Shown piece after piece: positions 31,091 through 39,361 of a stretch of 64,000 nucleotides of DNA; positions within the stretch are counted from its first letter, which is position 1, and each line of letters opens with the position of its first letter. The translations under genes and the position numbers were made by a program. The stretch comes from Nesterenkonia sp. (lineage in GTDB: Bacteria > Actinomycetota > Actinomycetes > Actinomycetales > Micrococcaceae): the NCBI RefSeq assembly GCF_029265375.1, contig NZ_JAJUJJ010000008.1, positions 35,168 to 99,167 of the forward strand. The letters are read 5' to 3'. Below the pieces are notes generated by a model, which saw only the letters and a program-made list of their open reading frames with translations, did not search any database and was not told where the DNA came from.

Positions 31091-32317
31091 ATGAATTGGG
31101 AGCTGGAGCGGCTGCTGCGCAGCCAGCAGGCCGGGGAGCTGCTGGCTGCTGCCCTGGCCTCCTCCGGACTGGACCTGCAGGACTGGGCCCTGGAGCGGGT
31201 CTACTCCCGCCCTGGTGAACACGGAACCGCTGAAGTCTCCGCCCGCTTCCGAGTGCGCACCCAGGGGGCGGAGGTCACCCTGATCGCCAGCACCCGTGAA
31301 CTCAGCGACGATCAGCGTGACGCACTGGGAGCGGTGCGCTGCGAGTCCCCGACCGGGACGCTGCACGTCTGGGCCCACCCGGTCGACCCTGAGCTGCCCG
31401 GACTGGCCGTGGCGGAGGACCCTTCTGCACTGGCCCAGCGCCTGGGCCCTCTGCTGGGCGTGGAGGTCGAGGTGGCGGCGGTGCAGATGCTGGTGCTGCG
31501 GCCGCTGCGCCGGGCTGTCTACCGGGTGCGGGTGATCTCCGCCCTCGGCGAGCGGACCATGTATCTGAAGGTGGTGCGCCCCCGCCGAGCAGGCGAGCTG
31601 CTGGCGCGGCACCAGGCATGCCGGCTGGCTCCGCGCGCCGCCGACGCTGGTGACGGCGTGGCGGTGATCGAGCAGGCCGCAGGGCGCAGCGTCACCGATC
31701 TGCTGCACCGCCCCACCTCGCCTGCCCCGGGGGTGCGGATCGCACCGGAGGCAGTGCTCACCGCCCTGGAGAGCCTCGCGCCGTCGTCCCTGCAGTTCCG
31801 CCCCCGCCCCGCGCCGGCGGTGCGGCACCGCAGCTTCGCCCCGGCGCTCTCCGCCATGGGCGCCGATCCGGCACGCCTGGCGCGCCTGAGCGACCGGATT
31901 GATGCGGCGCTGGACCCTGACCCGAGTTCTGAAGTGCCTACCCATGGTGATTTTCATCCGGGCAATCTCTTTCTCACGGAGGACGGGACCCGTCCGGCAG
32001 CACTGATTGATGCGGATACCATCGGGCCGGGGAACCGGGCAGATGATCTGGCCATCTTCTTCGCGCATCTGACGGCGCTGCCGAGCTTCGATGCCTCCGG
32101 GTATCAGGATGTTCCGGTCCTGGCGGCTGAACTGTGGGAGGCGGCAGGCGCAGAGGCGGCTGACCTGCCGGGCCGGATCGCGGCCGGCGTGCTGTCCCTG
32201 GCACCGGGCGCCGGCTCCGCCGCGCAGCTGGAGCAGCTGGTGACCGCTGCCGAGACGGTCCTGGATAAGGGCATCAACGCTGCTGTGCGTATAGGTTTCT
32301 CCCCGAACGCCGCCTGA
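31091..32317 (+). CDS. APH-fold phosphotransferase-like protein 3
   Basis: 408 aa. Kinase-like fold with the canonical catalytic loop THGDFHPGN (His285, Asp287, Asn292), metal motif LIDADT (306-309) and YLKVVRPRR (Lys160) as candidate ATP-binding Lys. Unlike the two proteins of the operon, it keeps the metal-binding Asn, so it is the most likely active enzyme of the three. N-terminal ~130 residues form a separate domain. It is divergent from the sensor kinase and shares site C. Confidence 0.82.
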   Translation: MNWELERLLRSQQAGELLAAALASSGLDLQDWALERVYSRPGEHGTAEVSARFRVRTQGAEVTLIASTRELSDDQRDALGAVRCESPTGTLHVWAHPVDPELPGLAVAEDPSALAQRLGPLLGVEVEVAAVQMLVLRPLRRAVYRVRVISALGERTMYLKVVRPRRAGELLARHQACRLAPRAADAGDGVAVIEQAAGRSVTDLLHRPTSPAPGVRIAPEAVLTALESLAPSSLQFRPRPAPAVRHRSFAPALSAMGADPARLARLSDRIDAALDPDPSSEVPTHGDFHPGNLFLTEDGTRPAALIDADTIGPGNRADDLAIFFAHLTALPSFDASGYQDVPVLAAELWEAAGAEAADLPGRIAAGVLSLAPGAGSAAQLEQLVTAAETVLDKGINAAVRIGFSPNAA

Positions 32318-32574
32318 GAATGTGATCAATCACACATAGTTTCCGCAAAATTTACCGGGTGAGAGGTCTTGTTTGCTTTGCCGTAACATGCCAGCCTTGA
32401 TATGTACCCAAGCGAGTACGGAACTGAGCGGACCTGATACCGGTATGATCCGGAGCCTCGCAGTCACTCGCGCAGAAGAGTCCAGATCCCGGCCCGTTCA
32501 CCGTAGCCGCCGATGCACCCAAGCCACGCCTGACGCGCTCTTCACGGCGTCGGGCTCAAGGAGTAGTGATCGCC
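32318..32574 (+). promoter_or_regulatory. whiB1 upstream region
   Basis: 257 bp without a gene. It holds a perfect palindrome TGTGAT-ca-ATCACA (32321-32334) just after the upstream stop codon. Two -10-like hexamers are seen, TAACAT in the part 60-80 bp into the region and TATGAT about 130 bp into it, neither with a good -35. An AAGGAG lies 11 nt before the whiB1 ATG. A long regulated leader is plausible for whiB1; no riboswitch is recognised. Confidence 0.4.
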
Positions 32575-32823
32575 ATGGATTGGCGCAGCCGAGCAGCGTG
32601 TCTGGACAAGGACCCTGAGCTTTTCTTCCCGGTGGGCAACACCGGACCCGCGCTGCTTCAGATCGAAGAGGCCAAGAGCGTCTGCCGCCGCTGCCCTGTG
32701 ATGGACACCTGCCTGCAGTGGGCACTGGACACCGGGCAGGACGCCGGCGTCTGGGGCGGAATGAGCGAGGACGAGCGCCGAGCCCTGAAGCGGCGTGCCG
32801 CCAGGGCCAGGCGCGCATCCTAA
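32575..32823 (+). CDS. whiB1: WhiB1-type iron-sulfur transcription factor
   Basis: 82 aa. Cys9, Cys37, Cys40 and Cys46 are the four [4Fe-4S] ligands; the GVWGGMSEDERRALKRR turn and basic tail are the WhiB DNA-binding region. DWRSRAACLDKDPELFFPVG and GNTGPALLQIEEAK match WhiB1, an essential NO-responsive regulator that partners with the primary sigma factor in mycobacteria. ATG 32575 is preferred to the GTG at 32566, which is too near the AAGGAG. The neighbouring pdtaS gene reproduces the mycobacterial whiB1-pdtaS pairing. Confidence 0.95.
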   Translation: MDWRSRAACLDKDPELFFPVGNTGPALLQIEEAKSVCRRCPVMDTCLQWALDTGQDAGVWGGMSEDERRALKRRAARARRAS

Positions 32824-32861
32824 GCGACTCAACCGGCCCCTGACCCTCCCCTCATCAGCTC

Positions 32862-34436
32862 TCAGCGGTCGTCCTTTCCTTCGGGAAGGGGCGGCCGCTG
32901 TGCTGTTTGGCCCAGTATGGGGGCGCGCAGGACCACTCGGGTTCCGGGACGTGGAGCCTGCGGATCTCTGGGCTGCCACTCGATGGAGCCGGAGAGCTCC
33001 CCGCGCACCAGCGTCCGCACGATCTGCAGGCCCAGACCGGGTTCCCAGCCGTCGGCGGGGACTCCGACGCCGTCGTCGGTCAGTTCCACGTCGAGACGCT
33101 GCCGCCCGGCGGCGTCGGCATGGCGCTGGACATACAGGTCCACCTGCAGCGGCTGCTGGCCGTCCCCGGGCCCATGCTCAACGGCGTTGGCCACGATCTC
33201 GGTGATCACCAGCGCCAGCGGTGTGACCATATCCGGAGGCAGCTGACCGAAGCTGCCGTGCAGCTGGGTATGGGCCAGCGTCTGGGCGCCGGCGGACTCC
33301 GATGCCAGGGCCATCTCTGCGGCCAGGCGCATCTGGCGGCGCATCAGCTCGTCGACGTCGACGCTCTCCTCCAGTCCCTGGGACAGTGAGTCGTGGACCA
33401 TGGCGATGGTCTCCACTCGCCGCTGGGCCCGTCGCAGCCCCTCGCGGCCCTCAGCGGACTCCATGCGCCGCGACTGCATGCGCAGCAGGGCGGAGACGGT
33501 CTGGAGATTGTTCTTCACCCGGTGGTGGATCTCCTTGATGGTGGCGTCCTTGCTCATCAGCTGCTTCTCGCGCCGACGCAGCTCGGTGACGTCGCGGCAG
33601 AGCACCAGCGCCCCGAAGCGCTCGGCGCCGCGGAACAGCGGGATGGAGCGAAGGGTCACGACGGCGCCGTGGGCCTCCAGCTCTGCGCGCATCGCTCTGC
33701 GGCCGGTGAGCATCATCGGCTGGGACTCGTCCACCGCCACCCCGGTGGCGCGCTGCAGCTCAGCACCGATGCCGGCCAGCGACCGGCCCTCCACAGTTTC
33801 CTGAATCCCCAGGCGCAGCAGGGCCGAGACGGCGTTGGGGCTGGCGAAGGTGATCTTGCCGTCGGCATCCAGCCGCAGCAGCCCGTCACCTACACGCGGG
33901 GCGCCGGAGTATCCGGTGAACTCCTGGCTGGTGTCCGGCCAGGCCCCGCTGGCCACCATGCTCATCAGGTCCGCGGCGCAGCGGCGGTAGGTCAGCTCCA
34001 GGCGGGAGGGGGTGCGCAGCGCCGCCACCGAGAAGTGCAGGGTCACCACTCCCACCGTGCGTCCGGCGCGAACCAGCGGAATAGCGGTGACCCGCATCCG
34101 CGCCGGGGAAGGCTGTCCCTGGTCGGAGGAGTTGGTCTCGACCTGGGACACCCAGGCCCGCTCAACCATAGTGCGCAGGTCAGCGCGGATCCGGTCGCCC
34201 ACCACGTCACGGTGGATCAGCGTCTGGGTGGTGGAGGGCCGGGCCTGGGCCAGCGCCACATATGACCGCCCGGCTGGGTCGACCATGCCGTCGTCGGTGT
34301 GCGGGAACCACAGCACCAGGTCGGAGAAGGCCAGGTCGGAGAGCAGCTGCCAGTCACTGACCAGGGCGTGGAACCATTCGACGTCGCTGCGTCTCAGGTG
34401 GGGGTTCCTGTCCAGCCGCTCGCTGAAGGACGCCAT
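32862..34436 (-). CDS. pdtaS: PdtaS-like sensor histidine kinase
   Basis: 524 aa, soluble (no TM). N-terminal GAF-like sensor, a PAS domain (about 185-295: GDGLLRLDADGKITFASPNA), then a HisKA_2/HWE-type kinase with the phospho-acceptor in KEIHHRVKNNLQTVSALLR and ATPase boxes TEIVANAVEHG and GLGLQIV. In mycobacteria PdtaS signals to the RNA-binding antiterminator PdtaR; that partner is not in the window. It starts 11 bp after the stop of the glutamate dehydrogenase gene and is probably co-transcribed with it. Confidence 0.9.
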   Translation of the reverse strand: MASFSERLDRNPHLRRSDVEWFHALVSDWQLLSDLAFSDLVLWFPHTDDGMVDPAGRSYVALAQARPSTTQTLIHRDVVGDRIRADLRTMVERAWVSQVETNSSDQGQPSPARMRVTAIPLVRAGRTVGVVTLHFSVAALRTPSRLELTYRRCAADLMSMVASGAWPDTSQEFTGYSGAPRVGDGLLRLDADGKITFASPNAVSALLRLGIQETVEGRSLAGIGAELQRATGVAVDESQPMMLTGRRAMRAELEAHGAVVTLRSIPLFRGAERFGALVLCRDVTELRRREKQLMSKDATIKEIHHRVKNNLQTVSALLRMQSRRMESAEGREGLRRAQRRVETIAMVHDSLSQGLEESVDVDELMRRQMRLAAEMALASESAGAQTLAHTQLHGSFGQLPPDMVTPLALVITEIVANAVEHGPGDGQQPLQVDLYVQRHADAAGRQRLDVELTDDGVGVPADGWEPGLGLQIVRTLVRGELSGSIEWQPRDPQAPRPGTRVVLRAPILGQTAQRPPLPEGKDDR

Positions 34437-34447
34437 GGCCGCCCCGG

Positions 34448-37400
34448 TCAGGCTCCGATGAGCCCGCGCAGATGGCGCAGCAGCACCGTGATGGACGCGA
34501 TGCTGTGCTCATCGCGGCTGCGCACTTCGGCGAGCAGCCGCTCCGAGCGGCGCAGCGAAGGCGCGTGGTCCTGCTTCCAGCTCTCCAGCCGCTGCTGGGC
34601 CTCGGCGGACTCAGTGGTGGTCAGGACCGCCTCGGTGATCTCCCGAAGCGCATGGTAGAGCTCGTCCCGCTGGGCCCCGCGGGCCAGCGCCTGCCACTTG
34701 TCCCTGCGCGGCAGTCCGGTGATGGACTCCAGCACGGTGTCGGCGTCGAAATCGGCGTAGACCGCATAGTAGACCTCGGCCACCTGCTGGGAATCCAGCT
34801 GCAGCTTCTCGGCCAGGGCGGCCACATCCAGCAGGGAGAAGGCCTCGAACAGTTCGGAGTACCACTGGGCCAGCTGGGGGTCCATGCCTTCGGCCTCGGC
34901 CTCTGCGCGTTTGGCAGCCACCCGCTCTGCGTCGGCACCGACCAGCAGCTCGGTGACCCTGCCGTAGAGCGGCTCAATGTGGGCGGCGTAGCCGGCGATG
35001 TCCTCGGCCAGCGAGCCGGCAGGGATGTGGTTATTGATGAACCAGCGCACCGCGCGGTCCAGCAGGCGCCGCATATCCACGTACACCGGCGCCCAGGATG
35101 AGGTGGGGAAGTCCACCGGCAGCCGGCGCATGCTGGCGTCGAACTCGTCGAGCCGGAAGATCTCCCGGGCCATCAGGAAGGCCCGCATCACCTGCTCCTC
35201 TGAGGCGAAGGTCTCCTCCATCGTCCGGAAGACAAAGGTGGATCCGCCCATATTGACGGCGTCGTTGGCGATCACATTGGCGATGATGCGGTGCTGCAGC
35301 GGGTGCCGCGACAGCTGCTGGGCGAACCGCGAGGTGATCTGCTGCGGGAAGTACTCCTCCAGCACCTGGGCGAACCATGGGTCCGCGGGCAGATCCGAGG
35401 CCACCAGAGCGCCCTTGAGCTGAATCTTGGCGTAGGCGGCCAGCACTGAGAGCTCTGGGGCGGTCAGCGGAGGGACGCCGTCGGACAGCCGCTGCTGCAT
35501 ATCCTCATCGCTGGGCAGCACCTCCAGCTCGCGGTCCAGACCGGCATGCTCCTCCAGCCAGGTGATCAGCCGCCCGAAGCTGGGCGACCAGTCGGAGAGC
35601 CGCTGCCTGTCGGTCAGCAGCAGCACATTCTGGTCCCGGTTATTGCGCAGCACGTGCTCGGCGACCTCATCGGTCATCTCCTGCAGCAGCGCATCCCGGG
35701 CGGAGGCCTCCAAGTGCCCGGAGTCGATCAGCCCGGAGAGCAGGATCTTGATATTGACCTCATGGTCAGAGGAGTCCACACCGGCGGAGTTGTCGATGGC
35801 GTCGGTGTTGATCAGCACACCGTGCTGCGCGGCCTCGATCCGGCCGGCCTGGGTCAGCCCCAGGTTTCCGCCTTCGGCGACCACTTTGGCGCGCAGCTGG
35901 CTGCCGTTGATGCGGATGGCGTTGTTGGCCCGGTCCCCCACCTCTTCATGGGTCTCGTGCTCGGCTTTGACGTAGGTGCCGATGCCGCCGTTGTAGAGCA
36001 GGTCCACCGGGGCTTTCAGCAGCGCGGAGATCAGCTCCGGAGGAGTGAGGGTTTCGGCTTCGATGCCGAACCGCTCACGCATCTGGTCAGTGATCTCAAT
36101 GCTGCGCGCGTTGCGTGAGAAGACTCCGCCGCCTGCTGAGATGAGGTCCTGGTCATAGGCGTCCCAGCCCGACTTCTCGGCTTCGAACAGCCGGCGTCGC
36201 TCCTGGAAGGAGCGGGTGGCGTCGGGATCGGGGTCGATGAAGATATGCAGATGGTTGAAGGCGGCCACCAGACGGATGTGCTCGGAGAGCAGCATGCCGT
36301 TGCCGAAGACATCGCCGCCCATATCGCCGATGCCCACCACGGTGAAGTCCTGGCTCTGCGTGTCATGGCCCAGGCTGGCGAAGTGGGACTTCACCGACTC
36401 CCACGCGCCGCGGGCGGTGATCCCCATCTCCTTGTGGTCATAGCCGGCCGAGCCGCCGGAGGCGAATGCGTCGCCCAGCCAGTGGCCGTACTCCGCGCTG
36501 ATCTCATTGGCGGTGTCGGAGAAGGTGGCAGTGCCCTTATCGGCGGCGACCACCAGATAGGAGTCACCGCCGTCGTGGGCGACCACGTCCTCCGGGGTCA
36601 CCACCTGCACACTGGTGCCGTCGTCGGAATCTGCGGCGACCTGCTTATCGGTGATGTCCAGCAGTCCGCGGATGAAGGTCTTGTACGCCTGGCGGCCGGC
36701 TTCGAACCAGGCGGCACGGTCGGTGCGGGGGTCCGGCAGCTGCTTGGCGTAGAAACCTCCCTTGGCGCCGGAGGGCACGATCACCGAGTTCTTCACCATC
36801 TGCGCCTTCACCAGGCCGAGCACCTCGGTGCGGAAGTCCTCCTGGCGGTCCGACCAGCGCAGTCCGCCGCGGGCGATCTTGTCGAACCGCAGATGGGTGC
36901 CCTCCACATACGGGGAGTAGACCCAGATCTCGTGGGCTGGTCGCGGCTGGGGCGCGGAGTCGATGTCGGCAGGACGCAGCTTCAGCGACACCCAGTCGTG
37001 GCCCTGGTAGAGGTTGGTCCGGTCGGTGGCGTCGATGAGGTTCAGGAAGGTGCTCAGCACACGATCGGCATCCAGGGTGGTGACCTGCTCCAGCGCCTCG
37101 AGTACCTTCTGCCGGCAGGCGGCGACGGCGTCGGCGCGCGAGTCCCCGCCGGTGTCGGTTCCAGCGGCGGAGCTGCCCAGCTGCGGGTCGAATTTGGCGG
37201 TGAAGTAACCGATGAGCGCCCGGGAGACCTCCGGATGGGCCAGCAGCGCCTCGGCGAGGAAGTCGTAGGAGTGCGGGCTGCCCAGCTGGCGCATGTACTT
37301 CGCGTAGGCGCGCAGCACCGTGACCTGACGGATGGTCAGCCGCAGCCGCAGCACCAAGCGGGAGAAGACATCGGACTCCACCCGGCCGGTGAGCACATGC

Positions 37401-39316
37401 TGGTAGGCCTCTTTGAACAGTTCGATGGTGGCGTGCGGGTCCACCGACTCGGGATAGCACAGGCCCAGGTCGTAGAGGTAGAACTGGACGGAGTCGCCGG
37501 TGGTGAGCGTGTAGGCCCGCTCGTCGAGGATGGAGAGGCCGAAGTCATCGATGATCGGCAGGGTGTCGGTGAGCGTCTTGGACTCGGTGAGGTAGAGCTT
37601 CAGCCGCATATCGGCGGGGTCATCGCCCTCTGGGGCGTAGAAGTACAGCCGGGGGCCCTGCTCCGGCTGGGCCTCCAGGGTTTCGAACTCCGCGGCGTCG
37701 TGCAGCGCGTCGGGGACCTCGTAGAGCACCCGGTAGTCCGGCGGGAAGGCCTCTCCCCAGCGGTGGGAGATCCGCTGGGCGTGGGCGTCGGAGTACCGTT
37801 CTGCGGCCTCCTCGGCGATGCCCTCGCCCCAGGACCGGATCACGCGGGCCAGTTTGGCCTGCAGCTGGTCGGTGGTCAGCTCCAGCTCCCCGGCGTCGTC
37901 GCGCAGCCGCATGCGGAAGAAGACTCTGGCCAGCACTGAGTCGGAGAGTCGGACGTTGAAGTCGATGGACTCGGCGTCGATATGAGCCATCAGCTCGTTC
38001 TCCACGCGACGGCGCACCGCCGTGTTGTAGCGGTCGCGCGGGAGGTAGAGCAGCGCGGTCATGAACCGGCCGTAGTGGTCTTTGCGCAGGAAGAGCTTCA
38101 CGCGGCGGCGCTCCTGCAGCTGCAGGATCTGCCATGCGACGTCTTCGATCTCGCCGATGTCCATCTGCATCAGCTCATTGCGCGGATAGGTCTCCAGGAT
38201 CTGCACCAGGTCGCTGCCGGAGTGCGAGTCCGGGCTGAAGCCGGACCGGGCCAGCAGCTGCTTGGCCCGCGAGCGCAGCAGCGGGATGGTGGCGATGGAT
38301 TGGGTGTAGGCCCGCTGGGAGAACAGACCCAGGAACCGGCGCTCCCCGGTGACCTCGCCGTCGGCGTCGAAGACCTTCACCGCCACATAGTCCATGTAGG
38401 TGCGCCGCCGCACGGTGGAGCGGGAGTTTGCTTTGGTGATCACCAGCGGCTTCGGCTGCCTGGCCCGGGCGCGGCCGGCGGCTGAGAGTTCGGAGAAGCT
38501 CTTGGGCTTCGGGGTGCCCTTGACATCGGAGAGGATGCCCAGCCCGGTGCCGGGCACCGGCTCCAGACGGGCGCGATCGGCGGAGCCGTCCTCCGGCCAG
38601 GTCAGTGAGTATTCGCGGTAGCCCAGGAAGAGGAAATTGCCGTCGCCCATCCAGTCGACCAGCTCAGCCGACTCGTCGCGGTCGGTGACATTGTCGAGTT
38701 TGCGGATCTCTGCGGCGGCCCGATGCGCCTGTGTGATCATCCGTTCCTGGTCGCTATTGCTGAGCTGGACGTCGTTGAGCACTCGGTGCAGCCCGGCGAT
38801 GAGCTCTTCGGCCGCTTCGGGCTCGATGACTCGGTCCAGCTCCACCGCGATCCAGGACTCCACCTGTGTGCGGTCGTTCTCATCGAGCAGGGAGCTCAGT
38901 GACGGCATGGTCTGCGTGTCGCCGGAGGAGAGCGACCGCGCCTGGGTGGGCACGGCCTTGACCGTCTTCAGCCCCCGGTCGGAGGTGGAGCGGGTGGTCA
39001 GCAGGATGGGGTGGACCACCAGGGAGATGGCGTGGCCGCAGCGGGTGATCTCCGCGGTGACCGAATCCACCAGGTACGGCATATCGTCGGTGACCACCTG
39101 CACCACGCTGCGCCGCCCCAGAGTATTCACCGCAACCGCCGGGTCGGAGTCGGTGCGGGAGCCGGCCAGGCTCACGTGTGCCTCCAGCTGGCGGCGGCGC
39201 TGCTCCTGGTCCAGCTTGGCGAGGTCCTCCTCGGCGATATGTGCGAAGTAGGCGTCTGCGAGATCGTCGAGCTCCGCATCGTCGCGGGTCCACAAAGTGG
39301 GGGGCAGATCAGCCAT
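34448..39316 (-). CDS. gdh: NAD-specific glutamate dehydrogenase (large, ~180 kDa type)
   Basis: 1622 aa, the size of the GDH2/L-180 family. Oxidatively deaminates glutamate to 2-oxoglutarate with NAD+, feeding carbon to the TCA cycle. The N-terminal ~700 residues are the regulatory ACT-like region; the catalytic domain follows with FDKIARGGLRWSDR, IVPSGAKGGFYAK (substrate Lys), VGIGDMGGDVFGNGML (nucleotide-binding Gly-rich stretch) and NGGIGTYVKA. It likely leads a two-gene operon with pdtaS. Confidence 0.96.
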   Translation of the reverse strand: MADLPPTLWTRDDAELDDLADAYFAHIAEEDLAKLDQEQRRRQLEAHVSLAGSRTDSDPAVAVNTLGRRSVVQVVTDDMPYLVDSVTAEITRCGHAISLVVHPILLTTRSTSDRGLKTVKAVPTQARSLSSGDTQTMPSLSSLLDENDRTQVESWIAVELDRVIEPEAAEELIAGLHRVLNDVQLSNSDQERMITQAHRAAAEIRKLDNVTDRDESAELVDWMGDGNFLFLGYREYSLTWPEDGSADRARLEPVPGTGLGILSDVKGTPKPKSFSELSAAGRARARQPKPLVITKANSRSTVRRRTYMDYVAVKVFDADGEVTGERRFLGLFSQRAYTQSIATIPLLRSRAKQLLARSGFSPDSHSGSDLVQILETYPRNELMQMDIGEIEDVAWQILQLQERRRVKLFLRKDHYGRFMTALLYLPRDRYNTAVRRRVENELMAHIDAESIDFNVRLSDSVLARVFFRMRLRDDAGELELTTDQLQAKLARVIRSWGEGIAEEAAERYSDAHAQRISHRWGEAFPPDYRVLYEVPDALHDAAEFETLEAQPEQGPRLYFYAPEGDDPADMRLKLYLTESKTLTDTLPIIDDFGLSILDERAYTLTTGDSVQFYLYDLGLCYPESVDPHATIELFKEAYQHVLTGRVESDVFSRLVLRLRLTIRQVTVLRAYAKYMRQLGSPHSYDFLAEALLAHPEVSRALIGYFTAKFDPQLGSSAAGTDTGGDSRADAVAACRQKVLEALEQVTTLDADRVLSTFLNLIDATDRTNLYQGHDWVSLKLRPADIDSAPQPRPAHEIWVYSPYVEGTHLRFDKIARGGLRWSDRQEDFRTEVLGLVKAQMVKNSVIVPSGAKGGFYAKQLPDPRTDRAAWFEAGRQAYKTFIRGLLDITDKQVAADSDDGTSVQVVTPEDVVAHDGGDSYLVVAADKGTATFSDTANEISAEYGHWLGDAFASGGSAGYDHKEMGITARGAWESVKSHFASLGHDTQSQDFTVVGIGDMGGDVFGNGMLLSEHIRLVAAFNHLHIFIDPDPDATRSFQERRRLFEAEKSGWDAYDQDLISAGGGVFSRNARSIEITDQMRERFGIEAETLTPPELISALLKAPVDLLYNGGIGTYVKAEHETHEEVGDRANNAIRINGSQLRAKVVAEGGNLGLTQAGRIEAAQHGVLINTDAIDNSAGVDSSDHEVNIKILLSGLIDSGHLEASARDALLQEMTDEVAEHVLRNNRDQNVLLLTDRQRLSDWSPSFGRLITWLEEHAGLDRELEVLPSDEDMQQRLSDGVPPLTAPELSVLAAYAKIQLKGALVASDLPADPWFAQVLEEYFPQQITSRFAQQLSRHPLQHRIIANVIANDAVNMGGSTFVFRTMEETFASEEQVMRAFLMAREIFRLDEFDASMRRLPVDFPTSSWAPVYVDMRRLLDRAVRWFINNHIPAGSLAEDIAGYAAHIEPLYGRVTELLVGADAERVAAKRAEAEAEGMDPQLAQWYSELFEAFSLLDVAALAEKLQLDSQQVAEVYYAVYADFDADTVLESITGLPRRDKWQALARGAQRDELYHALREITEAVLTTTESAEAQQRLESWKQDHAPSLRRSERLLAEVRSRDEHSIASITVLLRHLRGLIGA

Positions 39317-39361
39317 GGGGTGCCATCATCCTTATTCCTCGGCGGTGAGACACCCATCACC

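Noticed and set aside
32321..32334. Classical CRP/GlxR site upstream of whiB1
   Set aside because: CRP-type sites need TGTGA-N6-TCACA; here the spacer is N4. I report only a palindrome.
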